Below are positions 44,754-53,142 of a stretch of DNA of 64,000 nt, piece by piece. The notes below the pieces were generated by a model that was not told the DNA's origin, did no database searches, and was given only the letters and a program-made list of their open reading frames with translations. Source of the DNA: Lentimicrobiaceae bacterium (GTDB taxonomy: Bacteria; Bacteroidota; Bacteroidia; Bacteroidales; P3); NCBI GenBank assembly GCA_022510485.1, contig JAFLTI010000009.1:1-64000 (forward strand), given 5' to 3'. The stretch's first letter is position 1; the number at the start of each line of letters is the position of its first letter. A program made the translations under genes and the position numbers.

Positions 44754-45680
44754 TCAACTGTACCTTCTCTTTATAGGAAACATTTTCCTTACATGAAGAA
44801 TGAACTTATCTACCGAATTGCTTGTAACCACTATGGTTGTGGCTATTATTATCAACAGCCCGCCTGCAATTTCCCGTACCGATATGTCCTGTCCGAGAAA
44901 AACCACGCTTAAAACCACAGCAGTAAGGGGTTCCAAAGCGCCGAATATTGCTGTGGGCGTTGAACCTATTATATGTATGGCTGCCGAAGTGCAAGCCAAA
45001 GACAATACGGTGGGAATGATAGCTAAGGCAGTAAGGTTATACCATCCTGTGACTTTGGCAGGTAAGGTCAATTCTGTGCCGGCTGCCATTTTGAAGAAAA
45101 AGACTGTACTGCCAAAAATCAATACATAAAAAAGCAGTTTTGTGGTTGGGATTTTCGATATGGCTTTTGACCCATTTACAAGCACGATATATATTGCATA
45201 CGTCAATGCCGACACCATAACCAACAAGAAACCAAGCATATTTATACCTGCACCACCTTCAGGCCGCATCAATAGGATTAATCCAGTGCCCATAAAAAGA
45301 AAACAGAAAATAAAACTGGTCTTGAATCTTTCTCTAAAAAAGAATGTCATCATCACGGCAACCATAACAGGATATACAAAAAGTAAAGTCGACGCGACTC
45401 CGGAATTCATATAATTGTAACTTTCAAACAATGTCAAGGAGGATAGCGCCATCAATACGCCAAGAATAAAGACAGGTATCAATTCATCCCTTTTTAATTG
45501 AAAGTCTAGTTTGCGTATTCCCATTAATATTGCCAAAATCGGAATTCCTATGCAGTATCGGAACAATAAAACCGAATTTGGATTCATTCCGGTTTCATAG
45601 AGCGGAATGGCAAATGCCGGGTTGGTTCCATAAGCCGCCGCTGCAAATGCCGCCAATATATATCCCTTAAACTTTCCCAT
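44754..45680 (-). CDS. EamA/DMT-superfamily transporter
   Basis: 308-aa integral membrane protein with about ten hydrophobic helices arranged as two EamA repeats. The first begins GYILAAFAAAAYGTNPAFAIP; the second contains LACTSAAIHIIGSTPTAIFGALEPLTAVVLS, a typical EamA end motif. These drug/metabolite exporters move amino acids, nucleotides or toxins; the substrate cannot be predicted. The ATG at 45680 (MGKFKGYI) is chosen because the 27 extra residues of the track ORF precede a normal membrane start. The gene is more A/T-rich than rimP and is divergent from hipB, so it may belong to the accessory segment. Confidence 0.85.
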   Translation of the reverse strand: MGKFKGYILAAFAAAAYGTNPAFAIPLYETGMNPNSVLLFRYCIGIPILAILMGIRKLDFQLKRDELIPVFILGVLMALSSLTLFESYNYMNSGVASTLLFVYPVMVAVMMTFFFRERFKTSFIFCFLFMGTGLILLMRPEGGAGINMLGFLLVMVSALTYAIYIVLVNGSKAISKIPTTKLLFYVLIFGSTVFFFKMAAGTELTLPAKVTGWYNLTALAIIPTVLSLACTSAAIHIIGSTPTAIFGALEPLTAVVLSVVFLGQDISVREIAGGLLIIIATTIVVTSNSVDKFILHVRKMFPIKRRYS

Positions 45681-45754
45681 ATTGTTACACTGAAGCCATA
45701 TCTGGCGATTACAATGTAAAATTAGAAATATTATCGGTTCAGGTAGACACATCA

Positions 45755-45786
45755 TTTGCATACTAGAAAAATTATCTATACTTTTG
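45755..45786 (+). promoter_or_regulatory. Consensus promoter of hipBA
   Basis: TTTG (45755-45758)-N20-TACTTTTG (45779-45786), an exact match to the Bacteroidetes -33/-7 consensus. Transcription should start near 45793, giving a leader of about 46 nt that contains the operator-like repeats. Confidence 0.75.
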
Positions 45787-45838
45787 TAAATATCATTTAT
45801 ATGAATATTATAGTATATTATTAACTGTAAATATCATT
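45785..45838. promoter_or_regulatory. Candidate HipB operator: palindrome flanked by direct repeats
   Basis: A 13-bp perfect direct repeat TGTAAATATCATT occurs at 45785-45797 and 45826-45838, on either side of an A/T palindrome AATAT-N6-ATATT (45804-45819). The palindrome centre coincides with the midpoint of the two repeats. The second repeat ends directly at the hipB start codon. Position and symmetry suit autoregulation by HipB (inference). Confidence 0.55.
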
Positions 45839-46156
45839 ATGACGACACTTACAAATAAATCATTGGCGAGTCCGGATATTATCAGAAATCTTGGATTAAG
45901 GTTTCGTGATTATCGCTTGCGGCTTAGAATGACCCGCAAAGAGGTGTCCGAAGCCGCATCTATCGGCATGACCACCCTATACAAGTTTGAGTCCGGCAAT
46001 ATGACGGATGTATCGTTCAGCACTCTTTTGAGGTTATTGAAAGCTATCGGTTTGGGCGAAAGCTGGAATGCGCTGCTTCCGGAACTGCCGGAATCGCCAT
46101 ACTCTTATGACAACCAAAATAAAAAGATTCAACGCATAAGACATTCCAAAAAATGA
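45839..46156 (+). CDS. hipB: HipB-like antitoxin (XRE-family HTH)
   Basis: 105-aa DNA-binding protein with a Cro/C1-type helix-turn-helix at about 17-75 (LRFRDYRLRLRMTRKEVSEAASIGMTTLYKFESG). The C-terminal tail is basic (QNKKIQRIRHSKK). It overlaps hipA by 4 bp (ATGA), the classical arrangement for a type II toxin-antitoxin pair. Expected roles are to bind and neutralise HipA and repress its own promoter. Codon and base use are A/T-rich compared with the neighbouring housekeeping genes, pointing to horizontal acquisition. Confidence 0.85.
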   Translation: MTTLTNKSLASPDIIRNLGLRFRDYRLRLRMTRKEVSEAASIGMTTLYKFESGNMTDVSFSTLLRLLKAIGLGESWNALLPELPESPYSYDNQNKKIQRIRHSKK

Positions 46157-47649
46157 AATATCTAAAAGTTAATTTGTGGGGTAAGGAAATAGGTCGACTC
46201 GTGTGGGATTCCGCCACACGGTGTACCTACTTTATGTTTAATCCCAAAATACCGAATGAAATACCTGATGTTGCGCCTTTGATCTCTCCTGCCGGCAACA
46301 GAAATTTACAGTTACCGATATATGGTGACGAAAGACCGGTTTACCAAGGGCTGCCTCCCTTTATTGCAGATTCTCTGCCGGATTCATGGGGCAATACATT
46401 GTTTGACAGATGGGTAAAAGACAAGAAGATTCCTAGAAATAAAGTTACTCCGCTCTACAAGTTGATGTTTATCGGAACTAAAGGAATGGGGGCATTGGAA
46501 TATGAACCAAGTGCAATAGAACTCAATTATAGGAGGAAAGTTGATATAAAATCTTTATATGACCTATCGCTAAAGATTCTTGAAGAAAGAGGCAGCATAA
46601 CTCTCAATTCTAACGAAGAGTTGACAATGCAGGCATTACTTGCCGTTGGAACATCTGCCGGTGGTCGTCAGATGAAAGCGATTGTTGCCATAAACGATGA
46701 AACTGGCGAAATTCGCTCCGGTCAGACCGATGGATTAAAAAATTATGAATATTATATCCTTAAATTCGGAGACAATAAACTGCCTGTTGCCGAAATGGAG
46801 ATTGCCTATTATAACATGGCTATACAAGCCGGTATAGAAATGGAAAAATGCAGGTTGTTTACCGTTGAGGGAATCAATCATTTTCTTACCAAACGATTCG
46901 ACAGAAACAATGGCAAAAAAATCCACATGCAGACTTTAGCCGCAATCAATCCTGAAGCCCGAAGCTACGAACACCTCATAGCCACCTGCCGTGAACTGTC
47001 GTTGTCGGAATCATCGATTGAGCAACTTTACCGTAGAATGGTTTTTAATGTTATGGCTAACAATACCGATGATCATAACAAGAACTTTTCATTCCTGCTT
47101 GAAGAAAATGGCAAGTGGCGTCTGGCTCCGGCTTACGACATTACCTTTATTTTCAACACGCACGGTACGGGTCCAAACATTGAAAGAAGATTCAGTATCG
47201 GTGGAAAAACCGCCGAAATAACCAAGGAAGATTTGTTGGAATTTGCACGGCAGAATGATATAAAGAACGCCAAAGCAATAATCAAAAGAGTTGCCGAAGC
47301 GATAGGGAACTTCGGCAAGTATGCGGATGAAAACGGCATTTCCCAACCTTGGCGCAGTATAATTCAAAAAACATTGAACGAGACCCTTATGGCATACGGT
47401 TATAAGGAATATACGGAAGATGCCCATCAATCATTGTTTGATAGATACGGAAGAACCATACATGAATTTTCGATTTCCGTAAATTCTAAAGGTCTCTATG
47501 TGGTTTCCGCTCTCATAGACGGCAAAAGGCAGAGGCGTTTTATCCGCCCAAACAATTCTCTATATGCCGAGTTAAATCAAAAGGATAATATCTTCAGCCT
47601 CCCCGAAGCATACAAAACCCACCTCGTTGAACAGGTGTTTCCAAAGTAA
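46153..47649 (+). CDS. hipA: HipA-family serine/threonine kinase toxin
   Basis: 498-aa kinase toxin. The N-terminal subdomain (GLPPFIADSLPDSWGNTLFDRWV) is typical of HipA, the Gly/Ser loop is GTSAGGRQMKAIVA (about 160-175), the catalytic loop is NNTDDHNKNFSFLL (about 303-316), and the metal-binding region is LAPAYDITF (about 325). All key residues appear intact, so it is probably an active kinase; E. coli HipA phosphorylates GltX, but the target here is unknown. It is about 60 residues longer than E. coli HipA (440 aa), with an additional C-terminal segment (about 425-498, RTIHEFSISVNSKGLYVVSA) of unknown role. Co-transcribed with hipB. Confidence 0.88.
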   Translation: MKYLKVNLWGKEIGRLVWDSATRCTYFMFNPKIPNEIPDVAPLISPAGNRNLQLPIYGDERPVYQGLPPFIADSLPDSWGNTLFDRWVKDKKIPRNKVTPLYKLMFIGTKGMGALEYEPSAIELNYRRKVDIKSLYDLSLKILEERGSITLNSNEELTMQALLAVGTSAGGRQMKAIVAINDETGEIRSGQTDGLKNYEYYILKFGDNKLPVAEMEIAYYNMAIQAGIEMEKCRLFTVEGINHFLTKRFDRNNGKKIHMQTLAAINPEARSYEHLIATCRELSLSESSIEQLYRRMVFNVMANNTDDHNKNFSFLLEENGKWRLAPAYDITFIFNTHGTGPNIERRFSIGGKTAEITKEDLLEFARQNDIKNAKAIIKRVAEAIGNFGKYADENGISQPWRSIIQKTLNETLMAYGYKEYTEDAHQSLFDRYGRTIHEFSISVNSKGLYVVSALIDGKRQRRFIRPNNSLYAELNQKDNIFSLPEAYKTHLVEQVFPK

Positions 47650-47686
47650 CGTGCCGAGAGAAGAAGAAAAACCTATATAAACTGTG

Positions 47687-47694
47687 TATTTTTG
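47687..47694 (+). promoter_or_regulatory. -7 box in front of the helicase-nuclease gene
   Basis: TATTTTTG fits TAnnTTTG but ends only 5 bp before the ATG at 47700. If used, the transcript would be leaderless for that ATG, or translation would begin at the in-frame ATG at 47721 (MIVIDG) with a leader of about 20 nt. No clear TTTG at the -33 distance. Confidence 0.4.
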
Positions 47695-47699
47695 TAACT

Positions 47700-50513
47700 A
47701 TGCTTAATCTTCGTGAAAATATGATTGTAATTGACGGTCAAATCAAGACCGATCAAATTATGCAATGCACAATCAAGAATCGAGAAGACAAGTACGATAT
47801 AATATTTAATAACAGTCCACACAAAACATATTCATATAGCAAGCACAAAGTAAAATGGATGACCACTCCCATTTTATTCAAGCCTGAGCATTGTCATATT
47901 TATTACAACAACAATATCCTACACCCATTATCCTATATTGCGGCTTTTCAACAAGGATTTCAACAATTCTGGTATCTCGAATATCCGGATGGGACATACG
48001 CGAGTTATCAAGCCTCAGAAATAATTGTTTTAAAATCATGTTTAGACAATAAACAAGCCAAAAATTCCTTTGAATATCTGCGTAGTGTAGCTGCAATCAA
48101 TTCGCTCAAATCGGAGGATGACAATTTGCCTCTACTATTACAGCAATACCAAAATGTTGATTTTATCGGTAATGATAGCGCTGCCGCTGTATATCTTAAT
48201 CCTGATGATTTTCAACCTGCCAAATATGTACCACCAATACTGATATATCCTTTTGGTTGCAATGCCAGTCAGCAAAAGGCTGTTCAGTTGGCGTTCAGTC
48301 ATCAATTAAGTATTATTCAAGGACCTCCCGGAACAGGAAAAACTCAAACAATTCTCAATATCATTGCCAACATCCTTACTCAAGGTAAAAGTGTATTGGT
48401 TGTTTCTAATAACAATTCAGCTCTTACGAATGTAATTGAAAAATTGAAACATCATGAAATGGATTTTATTACAGCCCTATTAGGAAACCGAAAAAATAAG
48501 GAGGATTTTATAGCAGCCCAAAAGAATGAAAAAATCATTCCCGAATGTATCAAACAGTGGCACGATTTAAAGGCTGACCAGCCAGACTACCTTAAAACAA
48601 TTGATGTTCTTTCTGCTACTCTTGCCGATATATTCTCTAAACAAGAACGACTTGCACTTGCACGACAGCAACTTGAAGCACTGAAAGTTGAAGCCACACA
48701 CTTCCAAAACGAGATAGTAATTGATGAAAAAAACACACTACGAAATCCTTTATCATCAACCATGTTGATGGAATTATGGCAAATGTTGCAAGATATTGTC
48801 GAAAAAGACCGTTACTCTGGCATCTTTTCAAAGCTCTACAATGCTATTAAGAATTATTTTCTAAGCCGAAGACTTCATAAAATTTTCTCGGGTATTTCGC
48901 ATATTGTTTCCATGCAAGATATTACCTTTCTGATACCTATCATACAGCAACAGTTTTACACAATAAAACAGAAAGAGTTGATGACCGAAATTACAAAACT
49001 CGAAAAGACCTTGGCATCTGTCGAAGCAGAAAAAATAATGCAAAAGTTGCAAAACCAATCGATGGGTTATTTACGCAATGCATTGTTCAAAAAATATGGC
49101 AAAAAGCACAAACGACCTATTTTTACTCTTCGTTCAATGGGAGGTGAGATGATAAACGAATATCCTATCATATTGAGTACAACCTTCTCATCGCGTACAA
49201 ATTTTCATAACGATGTTGTATTCGACTATGTGATTATGGACGAAGCATCACAAATATCATCTGAAACAGGAGTATTAGCTTTAATGTGCGCACAACGGGC
49301 TGTAATCGTCGGTGATTCCATGCAACTACCAAATGTCATCACGGAAGAAGATAAAGTGCGTTTACAAGCCATTGCGATAAACAACAATATTGATGAACGT
49401 TATGATTGTGCTAAAAACAGTTTTCTTCAATCTGTATGTCGTGTGTTGCCAAATGCCCCACAGACATTACTTCGGGAGCACTATCGTTGCCATCCGAAAA
49501 TCATCAATTTCTGTAACCAAAAGTTTTATGGAGGCAAATTGATTATCATGACAAAAGATAACGGTGAGCCGGATGTTATTACAGCCAAAAGAACCGTAAA
49601 AGGATATCATGCTCGCGACAAAATGAATTTACGCGAAATTGAGGTCATAGCCCATGAAATTCTGCCAACTTTAAAGTATCCGAATAATGAAATTGGATTG
49701 ATTGTACCTTATAATAATCAAGCCGAAGCATTGAGGCAAACTGTAGAAAAACGATTCGAGGTAGACACTGTGCATAAATTTCAGGGACGAGAAAAGGATG
49801 TGATTGTCATGTCTACCGTAGATGATATCATTAAGGACTTCTCTGATGACCCTAATTTATTAAATGTCGCTATTTCGCGAGCCAAGAAACGATTTTGTCT
49901 TGTTGTATCAGGCAATGAACAACCTAAAGATTGTAATATATCAGATTTATTAGCCTATATCGAATACAATAACTGTACTGTTTCGGAAAGTAACATCCAC
50001 TCTGTTTTCGACCTTCTATACGATTCTTATACAGACGCCCGAAAAAAATTCTTGCAAAAACACAAACGTATTTCGGAATACGACTCCGAAAATCTAACTT
50101 ATGCCATGCTAGAAAACTTGCTGAACGGGAATGTCGCATATAGTCACTTGGGTATTATATGTCACCAACCTTTGCGACAATTATTGCGCGATGTATCATT
50201 GCTTAATGATGAAGATAAATCTTATGCGCTACATCCAGCAACTCATATTGATTTTTTGCTTTACAATCGAGTTAGCAAGCAGCCGGTATTGGCAATAGAG
50301 ACCGATGGCTATAAATATCATAAATCCGGAACAAGGCAATCTATAAGAGACAGTAAGAAAAACCGCATACTCAAAACTTACAACATCCCATTGTTGCGAC
50401 TCTCGACTATTGGCAGTGAAGAACAAAAACGGGTAGAAACTTATCTTGCCCGTATCAGTAATCCATCTTTTATTCCGGATGCACGTGGTGTGTCAAATCT
50501 ACCTGTAGATTGA
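47700..50513 (+). CDS. SF1 (Upf1-like/COG1112) helicase with C-terminal PD-(D/E)xK-like nuclease
   Basis: 937-aa multidomain protein. The N-terminal about 150 residues are unassigned. A superfamily 1 helicase core follows: Walker A QGPPGTGKTQT (about 207-217), a long coiled-coil-rich insertion (about 270-470), Walker B FDYVIMDEAS (about 510-518), motif III GDSMQLPNV, motif V VHKFQGREKDVIV (about 690) and motif VI NVAISRAKKRF (about 720). The C-terminal domain (about 840-925) has HIDFLL, AIETDGYKYH, RDSKKNRIL and a final ..IPLLRLST strand, a Vsr/DUF559/DUF2726-like nuclease pattern. Such helicase-nuclease fusions are found in defence islands. It lies 50 bp behind hipA and is A/T-rich. The start may be 47700 or 47721. 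The 3' end overlaps the convergent kinase-RapZ gene by 44 bp. Confidence 0.8.
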   Translation: MLNLRENMIVIDGQIKTDQIMQCTIKNREDKYDIIFNNSPHKTYSYSKHKVKWMTTPILFKPEHCHIYYNNNILHPLSYIAAFQQGFQQFWYLEYPDGTYASYQASEIIVLKSCLDNKQAKNSFEYLRSVAAINSLKSEDDNLPLLLQQYQNVDFIGNDSAAAVYLNPDDFQPAKYVPPILIYPFGCNASQQKAVQLAFSHQLSIIQGPPGTGKTQTILNIIANILTQGKSVLVVSNNNSALTNVIEKLKHHEMDFITALLGNRKNKEDFIAAQKNEKIIPECIKQWHDLKADQPDYLKTIDVLSATLADIFSKQERLALARQQLEALKVEATHFQNEIVIDEKNTLRNPLSSTMLMELWQMLQDIVEKDRYSGIFSKLYNAIKNYFLSRRLHKIFSGISHIVSMQDITFLIPIIQQQFYTIKQKELMTEITKLEKTLASVEAEKIMQKLQNQSMGYLRNALFKKYGKKHKRPIFTLRSMGGEMINEYPIILSTTFSSRTNFHNDVVFDYVIMDEASQISSETGVLALMCAQRAVIVGDSMQLPNVITEEDKVRLQAIAINNNIDERYDCAKNSFLQSVCRVLPNAPQTLLREHYRCHPKIINFCNQKFYGGKLIIMTKDNGEPDVITAKRTVKGYHARDKMNLREIEVIAHEILPTLKYPNNEIGLIVPYNNQAEALRQTVEKRFEVDTVHKFQGREKDVIVMSTVDDIIKDFSDDPNLLNVAISRAKKRFCLVVSGNEQPKDCNISDLLAYIEYNNCTVSESNIHSVFDLLYDSYTDARKKFLQKHKRISEYDSENLTYAMLENLLNGNVAYSHLGIICHQPLRQLLRDVSLLNDEDKSYALHPATHIDFLLYNRVSKQPVLAIETDGYKYHKSGTRQSIRDSKKNRILKTYNIPLLRLSTIGSEEQKRVETYLARISNPSFIPDARGVSNLPVD

Positions 50514-51888
50514 AGTTGCGTTCTATGAGGGTCTTCATTTTTTCGGCGCAGTACACCGAGCGGTGTTGACCTCCGGTGCAGCCAAAAGCGATACTGAGGC
50601 TTTCAAAACCGCGCCCGATATAGTTGCTTATTGCCGGTTTCAATAGTTCAAGGCAATTCTGCAAGAACGCATCCACTTCGGGGTAGGCAGCCAAAAACGC
50701 CTGCACTTCCGCATTTCTGCCGGTAAGGGTCTTGTATTGAGCCAAACGCCCCGGATTGGGCAAAAAACGGCAGTCGAACACAAAGCCGCCCCCATGTCCG
50801 TTGCTATCTGCCGGCAATCCCTGCCTAAACGAAAAGCTGCACAGATGCAACTTTAAGGTATCGGAAGACGGATTCTCAAACTCCGACCAATGCGAATCTT
50901 CCAAACGGGCGATAACCCTTTCTATTTCGGGATAGGGAGCAAAATGCCCCTTCTTTCTCAAAAACGACAGGTTGCGGATGGCGTATGGAATACTTTTCAG
51001 AAACAAATCCTTTTTCTGGCAAAGACCGCGCAAGCCGTAAGCCCCCATAGCCTGCAAGATACGCAAGAGCACGCAGGCATAAAACTCACGGCAAAAACCC
51101 TCCCTGTTGAAAGCTGCAATATCGCGCGATGCCGTATCAAGATAATATTCCAGCAGCATCTGCCTGAAATCTTCGGGCAGGGAGGCTTTGGCATCATAAA
51201 GCAAGGATGCCACATCATAAGCCAAAGGCCCTCTGCGACCGCCCTGAAAATCGATAAACCAAGGCATATTGTTGCGAACCATAATATTGCGCGACTGCAA
51301 ATCGCGATACATAAAGTACCGCTGCGGTTCAGGGTTCAAAAAAGCGCACAGCCTGTCGAAATCGGCTTCTAAGGCAGGTTCGTCAAAAGTTATATCCGCC
51401 GGTTTGAGAAACGAGTACTTAAAATAATTCAAGTCCCACATCATGGCAGTGCGGTCAAAGTCTGCCACCGGATACACCCGGCTGTAGTCAAGTCCTTTGC
51501 CGTTTTTCATACCCGCCCTCTGAAAGCGGGTCAGATTTTCTATTACCTGCCGATAAATCTTTTCCACCGGCTCCGGCATTGCCGATTGAGGATTCTTGGG
51601 AAGCAGCGAAAACAAAGTATCGTTGCCCAAGTCCTCTACAAAATAGGTGGTTCTGTCGGCGCCGACATACAGCACTTGAGGAACCGGCAGATTTTCTTGC
51701 AAAAACTGTTGCGTAAACGAAAAATAGGCTTCGTTTTCGGGTACCGAACGGTTAAAGGCACCCAACACCGTTTGGTTCTCAAAGCCGATACGGTAATACT
51801 GCCGGCTTGAACCGTTTGCCGAAAGCGGTTCTATGGATAAAGGGGCAAAACCTTTCCAGCCGATAAATTGCTGCCGTATATTTTCCAT
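50470..51888 (-). CDS. APH-type kinase fused to a RapZ C-terminal domain
   Basis: 472-aa two-domain protein. Residues about 1-320 form an aminoglycoside-phosphotransferase-like kinase (FVEDLGNDTLFSLL, then YRDLQSRNIMVRN with the catalytic Asp and Asn, and PWFIDFQGGRRGPLAYDVASLLYD, the Mg-binding DFQ). Residues about 345-472 are the RapZ C-terminal domain, including FDCRFLPNPG and GCTGGQHRSVYCAEKM. In E. coli the RapZ C-domain binds the small RNAs GlmY/GlmZ and senses glucosamine-6-phosphate; AmgK-type kinases phosphorylate cell-wall amino sugars. A fused protein suggests a role in amino-sugar/cell-wall metabolism (inference). It lacks the N-terminal P-loop domain of canonical RapZ. Gap to the upstream T9SS plug gene is 3 bp. 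Confidence 0.85.
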   Translation of the reverse strand: MENIRQQFIGWKGFAPLSIEPLSANGSSRQYYRIGFENQTVLGAFNRSVPENEAYFSFTQQFLQENLPVPQVLYVGADRTTYFVEDLGNDTLFSLLPKNPQSAMPEPVEKIYRQVIENLTRFQRAGMKNGKGLDYSRVYPVADFDRTAMMWDLNYFKYSFLKPADITFDEPALEADFDRLCAFLNPEPQRYFMYRDLQSRNIMVRNNMPWFIDFQGGRRGPLAYDVASLLYDAKASLPEDFRQMLLEYYLDTASRDIAAFNREGFCREFYACVLLRILQAMGAYGLRGLCQKKDLFLKSIPYAIRNLSFLRKKGHFAPYPEIERVIARLEDSHWSEFENPSSDTLKLHLCSFSFRQGLPADSNGHGGGFVFDCRFLPNPGRLAQYKTLTGRNAEVQAFLAAYPEVDAFLQNCLELLKPAISNYIGRGFESLSIAFGCTGGQHRSVYCAEKMKTLIERNFNLQVDLTHHVHPE

Positions 51889-51891
51889 AAT

Positions 51892-53133
51892 TTATTTCTC
51901 CCTGCTGTTTGCCTTTGCCACGCTTAAAAGGCGGTCGTAACGACCACCCGGTTCGCGGTAAAAAACATAGACGTAATAATCGTTTTCCGTTTCCTGATTG
52001 TTGCCCTCCACGCGGGGAACCGAAAGTTCTCCGTTATAGAGACCGGCAAACATATAGTCGTAAAAACCTTGTTTAAGGGGCAAAGTAAGCGTGTACGCCC
52101 CGATGCCTTCGCGATACTCCATACGGCTTTTGTCGTTGCAGAGCCAATCGTTGAACTTACCGATTACATAATAGCCTCCCAAAGGATTTCTATCTGCCTG
52201 CAACACAAAATGAACATTGACATATTCGGCTTCCAAATCCGACTTTTCCATATTTTCCGCCTTGATAACGTAATTTCCGTTAATATCGTCGTCGTTTACA
52301 TAGGGCTTGTATTCCCGGCTTTTCTGCAGCAGGGTCTGCGCGTTCCAGCGGTCGTTAACCAATACCACTTCTTCTATGCCGCGACCGCTGTAGCTTATCG
52401 GTCGAATATCTATGTTGCGAAATTCGTTCAAGCCGTCAAACACCAACTCGTCTTTATCGCGGTATTCGTACCGGCTGCCTGTCTGAAAGAGCATAGGCAA
52501 GAGCCGTATGGTCTGAGTGTTCATATTCTGCTGGGCAAAAACCTTAAGGCAGCGGTCTGCCTGTATAATCCTTACCGAAGATTTGGAGGCATCTACCGTA
52601 ACGGCAAGTTCTTGCTTAAAACGCCGCCATTCCACACGCCGAGGCACTTTTATCTCGATATTTACAAGTACTTCCGCCTCGCACACCATAAAAGGCACTG
52701 CCAAAAGCACCTCATCGGGTTCGTCGGGCGAAAATATCTCGAATCGGTAAGCTCCCGACAGCTTGAGACCACGCCCCTTTTCGGGAAAAGTAAAGGAATA
52801 ATGCGCGTAATTGCTGCGGGTGTTGAACGAATAATCCGATTCGGTAATATCTATTTTGTTGATGCCCGAAATATATTCTATCTCGCGCATATCGTTAGGC
52901 GTTCCGTCGGTGTTGAGCATACGCACCCTGTAGCGCAAAGCCATATCGCGGTCTTGCAAATCGTCGAAACTTACCTTTATATAATCGCCGCTGTGGAGAT
53001 TTATTACCGGCAGGTTCCCATATTCTTTGTTGGAAGATACCGCCTGAACCGAACCGAAACCGATGGCGGTCTGCGCTGCGGAAAACATCGGCAGACACAG
53101 AAAAAAAGCCCAAAAGACAAGCAGGGGTTTCAT
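51892..53133 (-). CDS. Type IX secretion system plug protein (DUF5103)
   Basis: 413-aa exported protein with a signal peptide (about 1-20, ending FSAAQ). The sequence phrases VINLHSGDYIKVSFDDLQ, YSFNTRSNYAHYSFTFPEKG and RYEYRDKDELVFDGLNEFRNID, with a C-terminal beta-rich segment (NPLGGYYVIGKFNDW), match my recollection of the DUF5103/T9SS Plug family. By established structural work the Plug protein closes the periplasmic side of the SprA translocon pore when idle. This fits the five T9SS cargo genes in the window. It lies in a three-gene unit with the SpmAB fusion and the kinase-RapZ gene. Confidence 0.8.
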   Translation of the reverse strand: MKPLLVFWAFFLCLPMFSAAQTAIGFGSVQAVSSNKEYGNLPVINLHSGDYIKVSFDDLQDRDMALRYRVRMLNTDGTPNDMREIEYISGINKIDITESDYSFNTRSNYAHYSFTFPEKGRGLKLSGAYRFEIFSPDEPDEVLLAVPFMVCEAEVLVNIEIKVPRRVEWRRFKQELAVTVDASKSSVRIIQADRCLKVFAQQNMNTQTIRLLPMLFQTGSRYEYRDKDELVFDGLNEFRNIDIRPISYSGRGIEEVVLVNDRWNAQTLLQKSREYKPYVNDDDINGNYVIKAENMEKSDLEAEYVNVHFVLQADRNPLGGYYVIGKFNDWLCNDKSRMEYREGIGAYTLTLPLKQGFYDYMFAGLYNGELSVPRVEGNNQETENDYYVYVFYREPGGRYDRLLSVAKANSREK

Positions 53134-53142
53134 AAATCAAAA

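Noticed and set aside
44754-50513. Possible prophage or integrative element
   Set aside because: No integrase, transposase, phage structural gene, tRNA or clear flanking repeat seen; only base composition and gene content suggest acquisition.
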